Shown: in pieces, positions 35,724 to 44,397 of the stretch
Numbering within the stretch: position 1 is the stretch's first letter
Layout of the letters: each line of letters starts with the position of its first letter
DNA from: Chitinophaga flava
Lineage (GTDB): Bacteria > Bacteroidota > Bacteroidia > Chitinophagales > Chitinophagaceae
Reading direction: 5' to 3'
DNA length: 64,000 bases
Assembly (NCBI RefSeq): GCF_003308995.1
Contig: NZ_QFFJ01000001.1
Coordinates: 1,798,001-1,862,000, forward strand
Position numbers and translations under genes: made by a program
Notes under the pieces: generated by a model
What the model saw: the letters and a program-made list of their open reading frames with translations, nothing else
Database searches by the model: none
What the model was told of the DNA's origin: nothing

Positions 35724-35954
35724 GTGTCTATTGGCAATAATATCCCATTCAAAAGCATACGCCCTGACGGGAAAGTTAAACAAGCTTTAACAGAGGTGAC
35801 GGGTTATGGGGAGAAATTAAAAAGCGAAATAAAGATAACAATATTTTTGCATATCTTCCTATTTTATCTGAATTAAATATAGCTGGTTGAGGGGATGATT
35901 ACTTTTTCCGGTTTAGCTGTAGGGGTGATTGATAAATTCCTACGCATGGCAAAA

Positions 35955-36545
35955 TCATTTAGAATATTGATTAACAATAACTCCACATGAAAATGAGGTG
36001 GATTTTATCAGTTTTAAATGTTTCGATTTTTTAAAAATGGATAAACCGCTTCCCAGGGCAACAGGGTTTACAATTAAATGGTACTCATCAATCAGATCTT
36101 CATTTATCAGGTTAGAAACAAGTGTTGCACCGCCATAGACAATTATATCACCGGCTTCAGATTTTTTCAATGTCGTGATGCTATCCTTTAAATCACCATT
36201 TAAAATATCGGTCTTACTCCACCCTCCAGGTATTTCAACATCTTTAGTCAAAGTAGTTGAAATTACATACTTAGAAGCATTATCGATATGATGGGCAAAA
36301 TTGTACTGCTTATCATTTTGTCTAGAAGCAACATCATGCCAATGTGCATTAAAACCTTCCTTTGCCATTTGGCTGCTGATAATAATTCTACTGGCGGATT
36401 TATTCAGATTGGTATGATACAATTGTAAATCTTCATCCCAATTCCATGCTGGCCCCCAGTTCCAGATCATCCAATCTGTACCACCATTTTTATCTGCTAT
36501 AAAACCGTCTATACTGATCTGAGTTTCCAGAATGAGTTTGTTCAT
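35955..36545 (-). CDS. Dihydrofolate reductase-family (RibD_C) protein, copy 2
   Basis: 196 residues. The N-terminal QISIDGFIADKNGGTDWM, the NADPH-loop IIVYGGATLVSNLI and VNPVALGSGLSIFKK mark the RibD_C/DHFR-like fold. It differs from copies 1 and 3 in its middle region. Substrate unknown. It lies downstream of copy 3 on the same strand, 93 nt away. Confidence 0.88.
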   Translation of the reverse strand: MNKLILETQISIDGFIADKNGGTDWMIWNWGPAWNWDEDLQLYHTNLNKSASRIIISSQMAKEGFNAHWHDVASRQNDKQYNFAHHIDNASKYVISTTLTKDVEIPGGWSKTDILNGDLKDSITTLKKSEAGDIIVYGGATLVSNLINEDLIDEYHLIVNPVALGSGLSIFKKSKHLKLIKSTSFSCGVIVNQYSK

Positions 36546-36638
36546 ATATGCCCTATTAATGTTAGCCGGGAAAAAATTCCCATCTAATTTAAATAAATCA
36601 ATTGAAAGAATTCCAAAATTCTATAAGGGCCGGTTTGT

Positions 36639-37259
36639 TTATTTCTTCGTCAATTTATACCTCAGGTGTGTGGTCAATTCCGATGGTATTACTTCCATAA
36701 TTTGAATATCATATTTATCTTTATCAATCCCATCAAACAGTCGGATACCACTTCCTAAAAAAAGCGGGGCAATATGAATAAAAAATTCGTCCACAAGCCC
36801 TGCATTAAGAAATTGTTGAATAGTATCCGCACCACCTTGTATTCTTATGTCTTTTCCTTTGGCTGATTGTCTTGCTTTTTCCAATGCACTTTGTATTCCG
36901 TCATTGATGAAATAAAAAGTTGTTGTTCCTTTTTGAACCCAGGGTTCCCGTTTTTCGTGTGTCAGCACATAAACATCTGCTTTGTATAAATCTTCTGCCC
37001 AATGGACTTCACCTTCTTCAAACATCCGTTTTCCCATAATGTAAGACCCGGTTCTTGCAAACACATCATCAATCAATTTACTGTCTGCACCATATTCTTC
37101 ACCACCCTCCTTATTGATGTGTTTCCAAAATGCTTTTTGTTTAAACATCCAGTTATGAATTGCTTGTCCATTGTCGCCCATTGGGTTGCTTGGACTCCTG
37201 CTATCACCTGCGAAAAAGCCATCAAGTGATATTCCGCTGTTAAAGATAATTTTGCTCAT
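36639..37259 (-). CDS. Dihydrofolate reductase-family (RibD_C) protein, copy 3
   Basis: 206 residues from the ATG at 37259 (the open frame reaches 37298). Family marks are NSGISLDGFFAGD, GSYIMGKRMFEEGE, VYVLTH-KRE, IRIQGGADTIQQFLNAGLVDE and IAPLFLGSGIRLFDG. This is the longer subtype, often found in pairs with other RibD_C genes. Likely co-transcribed with copy 2. Substrate unknown. Confidence 0.88.
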   Translation of the reverse strand: MSKIIFNSGISLDGFFAGDSRSPSNPMGDNGQAIHNWMFKQKAFWKHINKEGGEEYGADSKLIDDVFARTGSYIMGKRMFEEGEVHWAEDLYKADVYVLTHEKREPWVQKGTTTFYFINDGIQSALEKARQSAKGKDIRIQGGADTIQQFLNAGLVDEFFIHIAPLFLGSGIRLFDGIDKDKYDIQIMEVIPSELTTHLRYKLTKK

Positions 37260-37584
37260 AATTTTTAATGTTTTGTGTTTATTAAGATATGTCAACAAAA
37301 AATCGGCGGGTGATTGAATAAAAAGATGTTGTTAGGTTACCTATACAAGCAGGTAAACAGACATACAGCAATATACAACATCAGAATGAATTTCAGTAAA
37401 TTCTATCGTATATACAAACAGTTCTTTTAGGATGAGGCGTATCGGTATGGAAGCCTTAGATATTGACCAGGAGAACTTGTTATGGAGTAAGATCATGCAG
37501 ATGACGAAGATAGCCAGAGAGCGGACGCATAAAGCAGCCGGAGATAATTACTCCAGCTGCTTTTCCATTTTTTTCAATCGAGAA
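37260..37584. other. Intergenic region between two minus-strand genes
   Basis: About 325 bases. It contains the dienelactone hydrolase terminator (37531-37563). A plus-strand frame from 37432 (RRIGMEALDIDQENLL) looks unlike any family and overlaps the terminator, so it is not called. Confidence 0.5.
37531..37563. terminator. Terminator downstream of dienelactone hydrolase
   Basis: 13-bp stem AAAGCAGCCGGAG/CTCCAGCTGCTTT with one mismatch, loop 7 nt, 22 nt beyond the stop codon. Confidence 0.7.
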
Positions 37585-38481
37585 TCACTTTCCCAGCTTT
37601 TCAGTAAAGAAAGCAATCGTACGTTTCCATGCCAATTCAGCATCTGCTTTGCTGTAGCGTGGTGTGGTATCGTTGTGAAAACCATGATGTGTGCCCGGAT
37701 AATGATAAACCGTATAGTCCTTTCCGTTATCTTTTAATGCTTTTTCATAGGCAGCCCAACCGCTGTTGATACTAGCATCGGATTCTGCATAATGCAACTG
37801 AAGCGCCGCTTTGATATGCGGCACTTCCGCCAAAGGCGCCTGGGCGCCATAAAAAGGAACTGCTGCCAGCAAATCGGGGACTCTGGCCGCCAGCATATTG
37901 GAAATCCAGCCACCGAAACAAAAGCCTACTACACCTATCTTTCCGTTGCAATACTCCTGTTTCTTCAGGCATTCGAAGCCTGCTATGAAGTCTTCCAGCA
38001 TTTCGTCCGGCTTCCTTTGGTTATGGAGGGCACGGCCATCATCATCATTTCCGGGATAACCACCCAAAGGACTTAATGCGTCCGGCGCCAGACTGATAAA
38101 ACCAGCCAAAGCAGCACGTCTGGCTACATCTTCGATGTGTGGGTTCAGTCCTCTGTTTTCGTGTACGACCAGTATGCCCGGTAATTTTTTCTGATTGCCG
38201 GCAGGCATACACAACAGCGCTTTTATAGTCCCTCCTCCTTTGGGAGAAGGATAGCTGATATATTCCGTAACAATGCGCGGATCATCCGGCTTTATCTGTA
38301 TGGCATCTTTGTAATCAGGCATCAAAAAAGTAACCAGTGATGCAACCGTCCATCCATCGACAGCATAGGTGGACAACTTTTCCGTAAACTCCTCCTTGCT
38401 TAAACGATTGTGTGCGTAATCATTGTATAATTCAAAAACTGCCGGGTTGATATCTTCTTTATTAAGCTTTTTCATAAGCAT
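37585..38481 (-). CDS. Dienelactone hydrolase-family protein
   Basis: 298-residue alpha/beta hydrolase. An N-terminal helical extension (1-60) precedes the DLH core: VVHENRGLNPHIEDVARR, GFCFGGW with the cysteine nucleophile, the acid around HYAESDASI, and the catalytic histidine in GTHHGFHND. In relatives it hydrolyses dienelactones or similar lactones/esters. MLMKK allows a start at 38481 or 38475. The nitroreductase gene ends 17 nt upstream on the same strand, so the two form an operon. Confidence 0.9.
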   Translation of the reverse strand: MLMKKLNKEDINPAVFELYNDYAHNRLSKEEFTEKLSTYAVDGWTVASLVTFLMPDYKDAIQIKPDDPRIVTEYISYPSPKGGGTIKALLCMPAGNQKKLPGILVVHENRGLNPHIEDVARRAALAGFISLAPDALSPLGGYPGNDDDGRALHNQRKPDEMLEDFIAGFECLKKQEYCNGKIGVVGFCFGGWISNMLAARVPDLLAAVPFYGAQAPLAEVPHIKAALQLHYAESDASINSGWAAYEKALKDNGKDYTVYHYPGTHHGFHNDTTPRYSKADAELAWKRTIAFFTEKLGK

Positions 38482-38498
38482 ATATTTTAAACATGTTT

Positions 38499-39128
38499 TC
38501 AGATTTCTTCAAAGAGTAATCCGGCAGGTTTTCTTACTTTCGGATTATACTGTACTTTATCTTCGGCGCTTCTGTAGCCGGTTGCAGCAATCACACAGGC
38601 ATTGAGTCCCTTTTCTTCCAGCCTTAAAATAGTGTTGTAATGTTTTGGTTCAAAACCTTCCATCGGACATGCATCGATCTTTAAATCGGCACAAGCTGTT
38701 AGTAAAGACCCCAACGCAAGATAGGTTTGATTCTTCAACCAGTTGGCCGTTTGTTCCGGCGTTTTTTCAGCGATCTTTGCTTTCAGCGATGCGCCGTTAG
38801 CTGCAGCCCTATCCGTGTCCATATGCAATATGCCGGATTTGGTGCGGATGTAATCATCAATATATTCATCCTTCACCATTGAATAATTACAGAATACAAA
38901 GAGATGCGAACAGTCCGTAATCTGATGCTGCTGCTGAGAAATGGGCTTCAACATCTCTTTCAGCTCCTGGCTGGCGATGATGATCACTTTGTAAAGCTGC
39001 AGCCCGTATGGGGATGGAGTTAATTGAATACTTCTTTTCAAAAGATCCAGCTCTGTCCGGGAAATTTTCCGGGTGGTGTCAAATTTTTTGGTGGCATACC
39101 GCCATTCCATATTTTTAATGAAATCCAT
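38499..39128 (-). CDS. NAD(P)H-dependent oxidoreductase, nitroreductase family
   Basis: 209-residue FMN-binding nitroreductase of the NfsB-like type. WRYATKKFD (N-terminal FMN contact), RSIQLTPSPYGLQ, then the GSLLTACADLKIDACPMEGFEP motif and a C-terminal ATGYRS-EDK segment are characteristic. It reduces quinones, nitro compounds or similar electrophiles in the cytosol. First gene of an operon with the dienelactone hydrolase. Confidence 0.9.
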   Translation of the reverse strand: MDFIKNMEWRYATKKFDTTRKISRTELDLLKRSIQLTPSPYGLQLYKVIIIASQELKEMLKPISQQQHQITDCSHLFVFCNYSMVKDEYIDDYIRTKSGILHMDTDRAAANGASLKAKIAEKTPEQTANWLKNQTYLALGSLLTACADLKIDACPMEGFEPKHYNTILRLEEKGLNACVIAATGYRSAEDKVQYNPKVRKPAGLLFEEI

Positions 39129-39165
39129 TGTACTGGCTATTGGATAAATCTGTTTGAAATACAGT

Positions 39166-39346
39166 TTACTTTGAACTAATTAAAATTATTCCTATTAACA
39201 TAGCCGTGACGCCGATTGTTTTCTCATGAAATAGAGGCAAGGACCGGCATTTTGAGCAATGAACCTAACCTGGCATTAAAACCAGCCTGTATAGCCAGAC
39301 AAACACCTCCAAAAAAAGCTATTGCGGAAACAAAATATTGATTCAT
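39166..39346 (-). pseudogene. YdcZ/DMT-type transporter remnant with internal deletion
   Basis: Two short pieces of one protein are visible. The 5' piece (ATG at 39346) reads MNQYFVSAIAFFGGVCLAIQ, then AGFNARLGSLLKMPVLASIS, and stops. This is the first helix and loop of the DUF606/YdcZ family. Directly after, in another frame, EKTIGVTAMLIGIILISSK then TAA at 39166 matches the last helix of the same family. About 100 residues in between are missing and the frame is shifted, so the gene has suffered an internal deletion. The Crp/Fnr gene at 39382 is its upstream neighbour, 36 nt away. Confidence 0.75.
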
Positions 39347-39381
39347 AGGGCAAAATTATCCCTAAGCATCTTCATTGTTCT

Positions 39382-39999
39382 TTACATATGTTGAGTGGAA
39401 TCTTTTTCCCTTAAATCCTTCCGGATACGACTTAATTGTGTGGGGGTAATAGCCAGGTGTGATGCGATATGTTGTAATGGAATTCTTTTGTCTATATCCG
39501 GATATGCAGCCAGCAGCTTCTGATATCTGGTGGTGGCATTTTCCATTACCAGGGAAATTTCTCTTTGTTCTTTATCTATGATCCAGTTTTTCTCGAGATA
39601 GGCGATATAAAAACGCTTCAGCTCATCATTGTTATAGATGAGCTCTTTATACTGGCTATAATTCATTCTGATAATGGTCGTATCTTCAATAGCCTGCAGC
39701 GTAAATTCAGACGGGGCTTTTAACAATGCAGAGACAGCTGATCCGGCAAACTGTCTTTCCAGAAAGATGTTTTTATTATAGGTATTTCCCTGATCATCTG
39801 TAAAAAAAGCAATCATAGCTCCCTGACAAATGAAGTTAAGGTGTTTGGAAACCTGTCCGGTATTTAACAGTATCTCGCCTTTATCTAACCGGTGAAAACT
39901 GATAATATCCTTCAACAGCTGAAAAGCAGTATCCGAAATCGGATAATATGTCAGGAGCTTTTCCCTGAACTCAGCTAAATATTTTTCTTCTTCGGTCAT
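39382..39999 (-). CDS. Crp/Fnr-family transcriptional regulator
   Basis: 205 residues from the ATG at 39999 (the frame extends seven codons upstream). The cNMP-binding fold (GEILLNTGQVSKHLNFICQGAMIAFF, KNIFLERQFAGSA) and a C-terminal HTH (IPLQHIASHLAITPTQLSRIRKDL) identify the short Bacteroidota Crp-like group. It probably once controlled the deleted transporter next to it; regulators of this type commonly sit beside their target. Confidence 0.9.
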   Translation of the reverse strand: MTEEEKYLAEFREKLLTYYPISDTAFQLLKDIISFHRLDKGEILLNTGQVSKHLNFICQGAMIAFFTDDQGNTYNKNIFLERQFAGSAVSALLKAPSEFTLQAIEDTTIIRMNYSQYKELIYNNDELKRFYIAYLEKNWIIDKEQREISLVMENATTRYQKLLAAYPDIDKRIPLQHIASHLAITPTQLSRIRKDLREKDSTQHM

Positions 40000-40205
40000 G
40001 AATATCCTTCTGGCAGCCAATTTACGGGATTTATCTGTGTATATTGTTGTAATATATAATATTACGATTATTCATTTTTCTTTTTTCAGATAGTTGGATT
40101 ACTGCTTCATATTTCCTCCAAAATCATGTGCCACCTTTGCAGTAATTATTTAACCAGAAGCTCTGGAAAAACAATACCCTGGGGTTTTAAAAAGTTTGAG
40201 AACAG

Positions 40206-41243
40206 ATGTTAGTGTTGTTGTTAATCGTTTTTATCTGTAGTTTTTTAGCATTTGCAATAAGTGCTATTTGTGGTGGTGGAGCAGGGTTAATCATGCTCCC
40301 GATCCTTGGAAGGCTGTTACCTGTTGCACAGGTGCCGGCTGCATTATCTATTGGCACATTTACCAGTTCTGCATCAAGATTATATGTTTTTAGAAAAAAT
40401 ATTTGTTGGCCTATCGTTCGGTATTTTGTGCCTGCGGCGTTACCTGCGGTTGGGCTCGGTGTCTTACTCCTGAAATTTATTAATCCATTGTATCTGGAAA
40501 TTGCGATGGGACTTTTTTTAATTGGCAATCTTCCATTTGTTTTCAGGAAGAAGACTGAGGAGAATGACCAGACAGAGAAGCCAGGTAATTTTACATTGTC
40601 GATGATTGGCTTTTCTGCGGGATTTTTATCTGGTTTAACTGGTGCAGTAGGACTGTTGTTCAATAAGTTTTATATGCGCTATGGCCTTAAAAAAGAGGAA
40701 ATTGTTGCTACCAGGGCAGCAAATGAAATTATCCTGCATCTGATTAAAATTATTCTATATGCCATCTTTGGATTAATATCTGCAAAAGTTATATGGATAG
40801 GCGCCGTGGTGGCTATAGCAGCTGTTGTCTCCTCCTGGACAATGAAATGGATATTACCTTTCCTGAGTGAATTTGTATTCAAAAAGGTCGGATATATTGC
40901 CATGGTATTATCTGGTGTTGTGATGCTGTTTCAATCCGTATCGGCCTTTGCTCATGACAATCAGGTGAATTTATCTACCAGTGTGGATTCAAATGGGGTT
41001 CAAGCAAAAATTAAATGGCAGAAAAGGGGATACGCATTTGAATATAAGTATGATGAAGGATATGAATTTGAAAGGATTATTCCATTCGAAAAATTAACGG
41101 AAGAGCAAAAGTCATATATCCTGGAAAGAAACAAAATTGCTGATAAAATAATTGTTGAAGAAGTTTATCATAAGGACGGAAAATCATTTGAGGCGAATTA
41201 TTTTTATGGAAACAACCAGGTTGACAAAATCAATTTTGATTAA
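40206..41243 (+). CDS. TauE/SafE-family permease with soluble C-terminal tail
   Basis: 345 residues. The first ~255 form a TauE/SafE (DUF81) sulfite-exporter-type membrane protein of about eight helices with the two half-repeats starting AISAICGGGAGLIMLPIL and FSAGFLSGLTGAVGLLFNKF. Members move sulfur-containing anions across the inner membrane. Residues ~256-345 are an added hydrophilic domain, starting right after a helix ending SVSAFAHDNQ, which is charged and aromatic (YEFERIIPFEKLTEEQKSYI). It is not part of the usual family (about 250 residues). The start at 40206 gives the standard N-terminus. Confidence 0.85.
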   Translation: MLVLLLIVFICSFLAFAISAICGGGAGLIMLPILGRLLPVAQVPAALSIGTFTSSASRLYVFRKNICWPIVRYFVPAALPAVGLGVLLLKFINPLYLEIAMGLFLIGNLPFVFRKKTEENDQTEKPGNFTLSMIGFSAGFLSGLTGAVGLLFNKFYMRYGLKKEEIVATRAANEIILHLIKIILYAIFGLISAKVIWIGAVVAIAAVVSSWTMKWILPFLSEFVFKKVGYIAMVLSGVVMLFQSVSAFAHDNQVNLSTSVDSNGVQAKIKWQKRGYAFEYKYDEGYEFERIIPFEKLTEEQKSYILERNKIADKIIVEEVYHKDGKSFEANYFYGNNQVDKINFD

Positions 41244-41310
41244 AGCATAGGTAAGTTTTGAAGGGGGTGGGTAAACAAAGATTAAAAAACAGATCCACCC
41301 AAAACGACAA

Positions 41311-41345
41311 AGCCGCATACATCTTTCGATATATGCGGCTTTTTT
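41311..41345. terminator. Terminator after TauE-like gene
   Basis: 9-bp stem AGCCGCATA/TATGCGGCT (41311-41319 with 41332-41340) then T6; lies between convergent genes. Confidence 0.8.
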
Positions 41346-41364
41346 GTCTTTTACCCGAAGCGCC

Positions 41365-42408
41365 TTAGCGTTTTATGATTGTATTGGGATGTTCTTCCCA
41401 GTATCCGGAAGCGTCTACCGGATCGAGGTAGGTACCATCAAATCCTGCATCGAGTATTTTCTGCGTATAGGAGTTGGCGTTACCATAAATAAAGGCTTTC
41501 CATTCCGGCATCCAGAAGCGTACGTTATAGTTGCCTCCCCAATCAGGGTCCAGATCGCCAAACCATGCTGGCTTATTGTTGAGCCATGACGGATTCCAGT
41601 ACCAGCGGTAATCCTCTGCCTGTCCTATGCTCATGTAGGCCAGCACCAAGCGTTTGGCGCCATTTTTTTTCACCTTAAGTGAATTGACCTGATCTTTTGT
41701 CCAGGTAACGCTTTCATTATCAAGCTGAAAAGCGTCAATAATCAGTACGTCGTAGTTGGTAGCTTTCAGATTGTTGAGGTACTGGTTATTGGTTGGATGG
41801 ATCAGGTAGAGAAAGTTTTTAGCATCAGCGAGTGTGTTGATGTTGTTTACATTCTCATGATAAGGAGCGCCGGCTGGTATGACTTTCAGTTCACGGCTGG
41901 GCGTTGCAAAAGAGATAAAGCCATTTTTCTCATTCTTCTGGTAAGAAGCGGTTACTTTCGTTGCAGTGCTGCAGTAGTCTGTAGTAAGAACCGTGAGTTT
42001 GTTGGCAGTACCAATTTTAAGTAGGTTTACCCATGCATTGGTGACATTGGAGGGGGTTACTGAGTCGTCATTATTTTCATAACCATAGTATAACTCTTCT
42101 CTTCCAATGCCATCGAGGGCTTTGAGGTAGTTAGCCGCAACAGGGCCGGCAGGACTTCCATTGGTAGTGATCAGCTCCGTACTGTTTTGTGCTACCACAA
42201 TAAATCCGGGTTTCTGTGCACGTGCCCAGGCGCTGATATCCTGGATAAAGGTGCGCAGTTCCTGGCGGTAGTCGATCAGTTCCGTTTTGGGAGATGTCTT
42301 ACTGACATCTTTGTTGCTGCTGTTTTCTGATAATTCTTTTTTGCTACATGATGTGAGGCCAAGCAGGCAGATCATGATGAGGGCAAGGTTGCTACAAATT
42401 GAACGCAT
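41365..42408 (-). CDS. Endo alpha-1,4-polygalactosaminidase-like (GH114/TM1410) lipoprotein
   Basis: 347 residues. The leader ends in LGLTSC, a lipobox, so it is a lipoprotein. The mature part is the TIM-barrel seen in TM1410/MJ1477 proteins: DYRQELRTFIQDISAWARAQ, FIVVAQNSTEL, GREELYYG, a central VLIIDAFQL, RLVLAYMSIGQAEDYRWYW, and a C-terminal RFWMPEWK and DGTYLDPVD. The GH114 member hydrolyses galactosaminogalactan; the substrate here is not known. Confidence 0.85.
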   Translation of the reverse strand: MRSICSNLALIMICLLGLTSCSKKELSENSSNKDVSKTSPKTELIDYRQELRTFIQDISAWARAQKPGFIVVAQNSTELITTNGSPAGPVAANYLKALDGIGREELYYGYENNDDSVTPSNVTNAWVNLLKIGTANKLTVLTTDYCSTATKVTASYQKNEKNGFISFATPSRELKVIPAGAPYHENVNNINTLADAKNFLYLIHPTNNQYLNNLKATNYDVLIIDAFQLDNESVTWTKDQVNSLKVKKNGAKRLVLAYMSIGQAEDYRWYWNPSWLNNKPAWFGDLDPDWGGNYNVRFWMPEWKAFIYGNANSYTQKILDAGFDGTYLDPVDASGYWEEHPNTIIKR

Positions 42409-42616
42409 GGTGTTTGGGTTTCGGTTTAAGGATTTTAAGGTTTTTCAGTATTAATAACGGGTAAAAAATATTATCCCTCTGGTTTCCTTATTAAAGATGC
42501 ATTAAAATTTTTATAACGATATCATATATTATTCGCATTTGTTGGTATCTATGGCATCCCATTAAATTTCAGGATAAGCCCTATATTTGAGCCCTTGTTT
42601 ACTTTTAATTCAATTA

Positions 42617-43087
42617 ATGATGGAAGATGTAAAAGCGCTCAATAAAGTGGCCGAGTTTCATACCACCTTTAAACACCCGATTGAAAAGACACCTGTTATT
42701 CCCGATCAGCAAAGATGTGATTTAAGAGTATCGCTTATAAGTGAAGAATTAAATGAATTACAGCAGGCAATTGCAGATAAAAACATTGTTGAAATTGCAG
42801 ATGCTTTATGCGACCTGCAATATGTGTTAGCCGGGGCTATCCTGGAGTTTGGATTAGGTGAAAAATTTAATACGCTGTTCAGTGAAGTGCATCGGTCCAA
42901 CATGAGTAAGGCATGCAAAACCATTGAAGAAGCCGAAAAAACCATTGAGCATTATAAGACTCATCACAACACAGATTGTTACTATAATAAAGTAGACGAC
43001 CTGTATCTTGTTTACAGAAAATCTGATAACAAAACACTGAAATCTGTTAATTATTCGGCAGCTGAGCTTAATAACATTTTAGTTTAA
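42617..43087 (+). CDS. MazG-like nucleotide pyrophosphohydrolase-fold protein
   Basis: 156 residues from the ATG at 42617 (a second ATG is 3 nt on). The all-alpha NTP pyrophosphatase core has EFHTTFKHP, SLISEELNELQQAI, then EIADALCDLQYVLAG, giving the EExxE and ExxD metal ligands. The C-terminal ~50 residues (TIEHYKTHHNTDCYYNKVDDLYLVYR) are a family extension seen in Bacteroidota members. It may hydrolyse non-canonical NTPs; substrate unproven. Confidence 0.85.
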   Translation: MMEDVKALNKVAEFHTTFKHPIEKTPVIPDQQRCDLRVSLISEELNELQQAIADKNIVEIADALCDLQYVLAGAILEFGLGEKFNTLFSEVHRSNMSKACKTIEEAEKTIEHYKTHHNTDCYYNKVDDLYLVYRKSDNKTLKSVNYSAAELNNILV

Positions 43088-43119
43088 ACCGATGATGTTA
43101 TCATCGGTTTAAACTAAAA
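43077..43119. terminator. Perfect 20-bp hairpin overlapping a stop codon
   Basis: Arms 43077-43096 and 43100-43119 are exact reverse complements (loop GTT) with a TTTAAACCGATGAT core and A/T-rich ends. The stop codon of the MazG-like gene (43085-43087) lies inside the left arm. It serves both convergent genes. Confidence 0.75.
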
Positions 43120-43123
43120 TGAC

Positions 43124-43855
43124 TCAGTCTCCGGAGTCGGGAAATATCGTATCCCATTTTGCAAACAAAGTTAAACCGGTTGATTTAGCCAGTGCCACGG
43201 AAGCCAGATTATCCAGCTGGCACCGGTACTGTGGCTCATATCCGTTTTCAAGGGCATATTGGCAGATGGCACGCACTACCTGACGGGCGTGTCCTCTTCC
43301 TCTGAAAGCATCGAGTGTCAGCACACCCAGGTCCATGATCTTTGTATCTCCCCAGGCGTATATGCTGGCTGCACAAGCCAGTCGATCTTCATCAAAAGCA
43401 CCAAATACCGCCCAGTGGTCCAGTTCTACATAAGCGCCATCCAGATCTTCTTCGGAAGCCTGGGAGCAAAACGCATCAAAAATCACTTTGTCTTGTGCTG
43501 TTAAACGGCGCACGTTAGCTTTCACAGGTTCCTGCAGCAATATCTGTTTCTCTTCTTCCAAAAAATAAAAAAGATAATCAGCACCATGGAGCTGTACATC
43601 TGCTTCATTTAGTTTCCGACGGAAGTCCTGAGCTGTTAAATTTTGTTGTGGATGAAGGTCCAGATGATCTGCCAGCGCAGGAGTCAGGGCTACCCTTATC
43701 TGGCCGTCGGGCATTTCCAGCACCGTTATGGGGCTATCTTCGTCCAGGTGCGGACTAACAATCACTGTAAACAAGTTATCACTACAGAGAAGGGTTCCGT
43801 TCAAAAAGGGCGCCTGCCAGCAGTCAGTTATCGTTTGTGAAAATATAGGCATCAT
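43124..43855 (-). CDS. GNAT-family N-acetyltransferase
   Basis: 243 residues from the ATG at 43855. The N-terminal half (1-110) is a separate domain often found in this subgroup. The GNAT domain carries the acetyl-CoA loop FRGRGHARQVVRAI and the closing NLASVALAKSTGLTLF. The preceding strand is TKIMDLGVLTLDAF. Substrate unknown. Convergent with the MazG-like gene. Confidence 0.85.
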   Translation of the reverse strand: MMPIFSQTITDCWQAPFLNGTLLCSDNLFTVIVSPHLDEDSPITVLEMPDGQIRVALTPALADHLDLHPQQNLTAQDFRRKLNEADVQLHGADYLFYFLEEEKQILLQEPVKANVRRLTAQDKVIFDAFCSQASEEDLDGAYVELDHWAVFGAFDEDRLACAASIYAWGDTKIMDLGVLTLDAFRGRGHARQVVRAICQYALENGYEPQYRCQLDNLASVALAKSTGLTLFAKWDTIFPDSGD

Positions 43856-43914
43856 AACCAAATATACGGACTAAATCGTTGTCGTTAGTACAATTGCGTA
43901 TAGGCGTCTGCGTA

Positions 43915-44313
43915 TTATGCTTTTGCGATCCATTGCTGTATCAACCCTGAAAGCACATCTTTATGCTGATTAATATCAGCTGTACTCTTAAAAGTGGCCA
44001 CTGCTCTATCATTAGCCCTCCATACCAATAGCCCTGTATCGTCGGATATCAGTTTTTCTTTGGGCATCGCCAGCACTTTTGCCCCGCGATGAAATATCAA
44101 CTGAATTGCCCGGGGTGGCTGAATTTTCATAGTTATCCTGTCTTTATCGTGCAAGTGATAATTGGGACCATTCCATTTTATATTTTCCATCAATGACGGA
44201 CAGGTGGTCAAAATCTCCTGCCGCAGTTGTTCGATTTCCTTTCGTAACGGATGTTCCAGATTATCCAGAAATGTTGTTACCTGAGCATTAAGACTTACTT
44301 TTTGTTTTGTCAT
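43915..44313 (-). CDS. DUF1801-domain protein
   Basis: 132 residues of the YdhG-like DUF1801 fold: VTTFLDNLEHPLRKEIEQLR, an LMENIKWNGPNYH motif, then IQPPRAIQLIFHRGAKV and the C-terminal VLSGLIQQWIAKA. Function unknown in the family. Isolated single gene, 59 nt from the GNAT gene start. Confidence 0.9.
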   Translation of the reverse strand: MTKQKVSLNAQVTTFLDNLEHPLRKEIEQLRQEILTTCPSLMENIKWNGPNYHLHDKDRITMKIQPPRAIQLIFHRGAKVLAMPKEKLISDDTGLLVWRANDRAVATFKSTADINQHKDVLSGLIQQWIAKA

Positions 44314-44397
44314 TTTTCCGGCTTAAAAAGGTGTGTGATGTTGTAGAAAAATAGGAAAAAAGTGATACTTTTTAAAGCTGAAGTCTATTATCCGGAT

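Noticed and set aside
40187..40663. 158-codon minus-strand frame opposite the TauE gene
   Set aside because: Shadow of the membrane protein gene; proline- and asparagine-rich, no family character.
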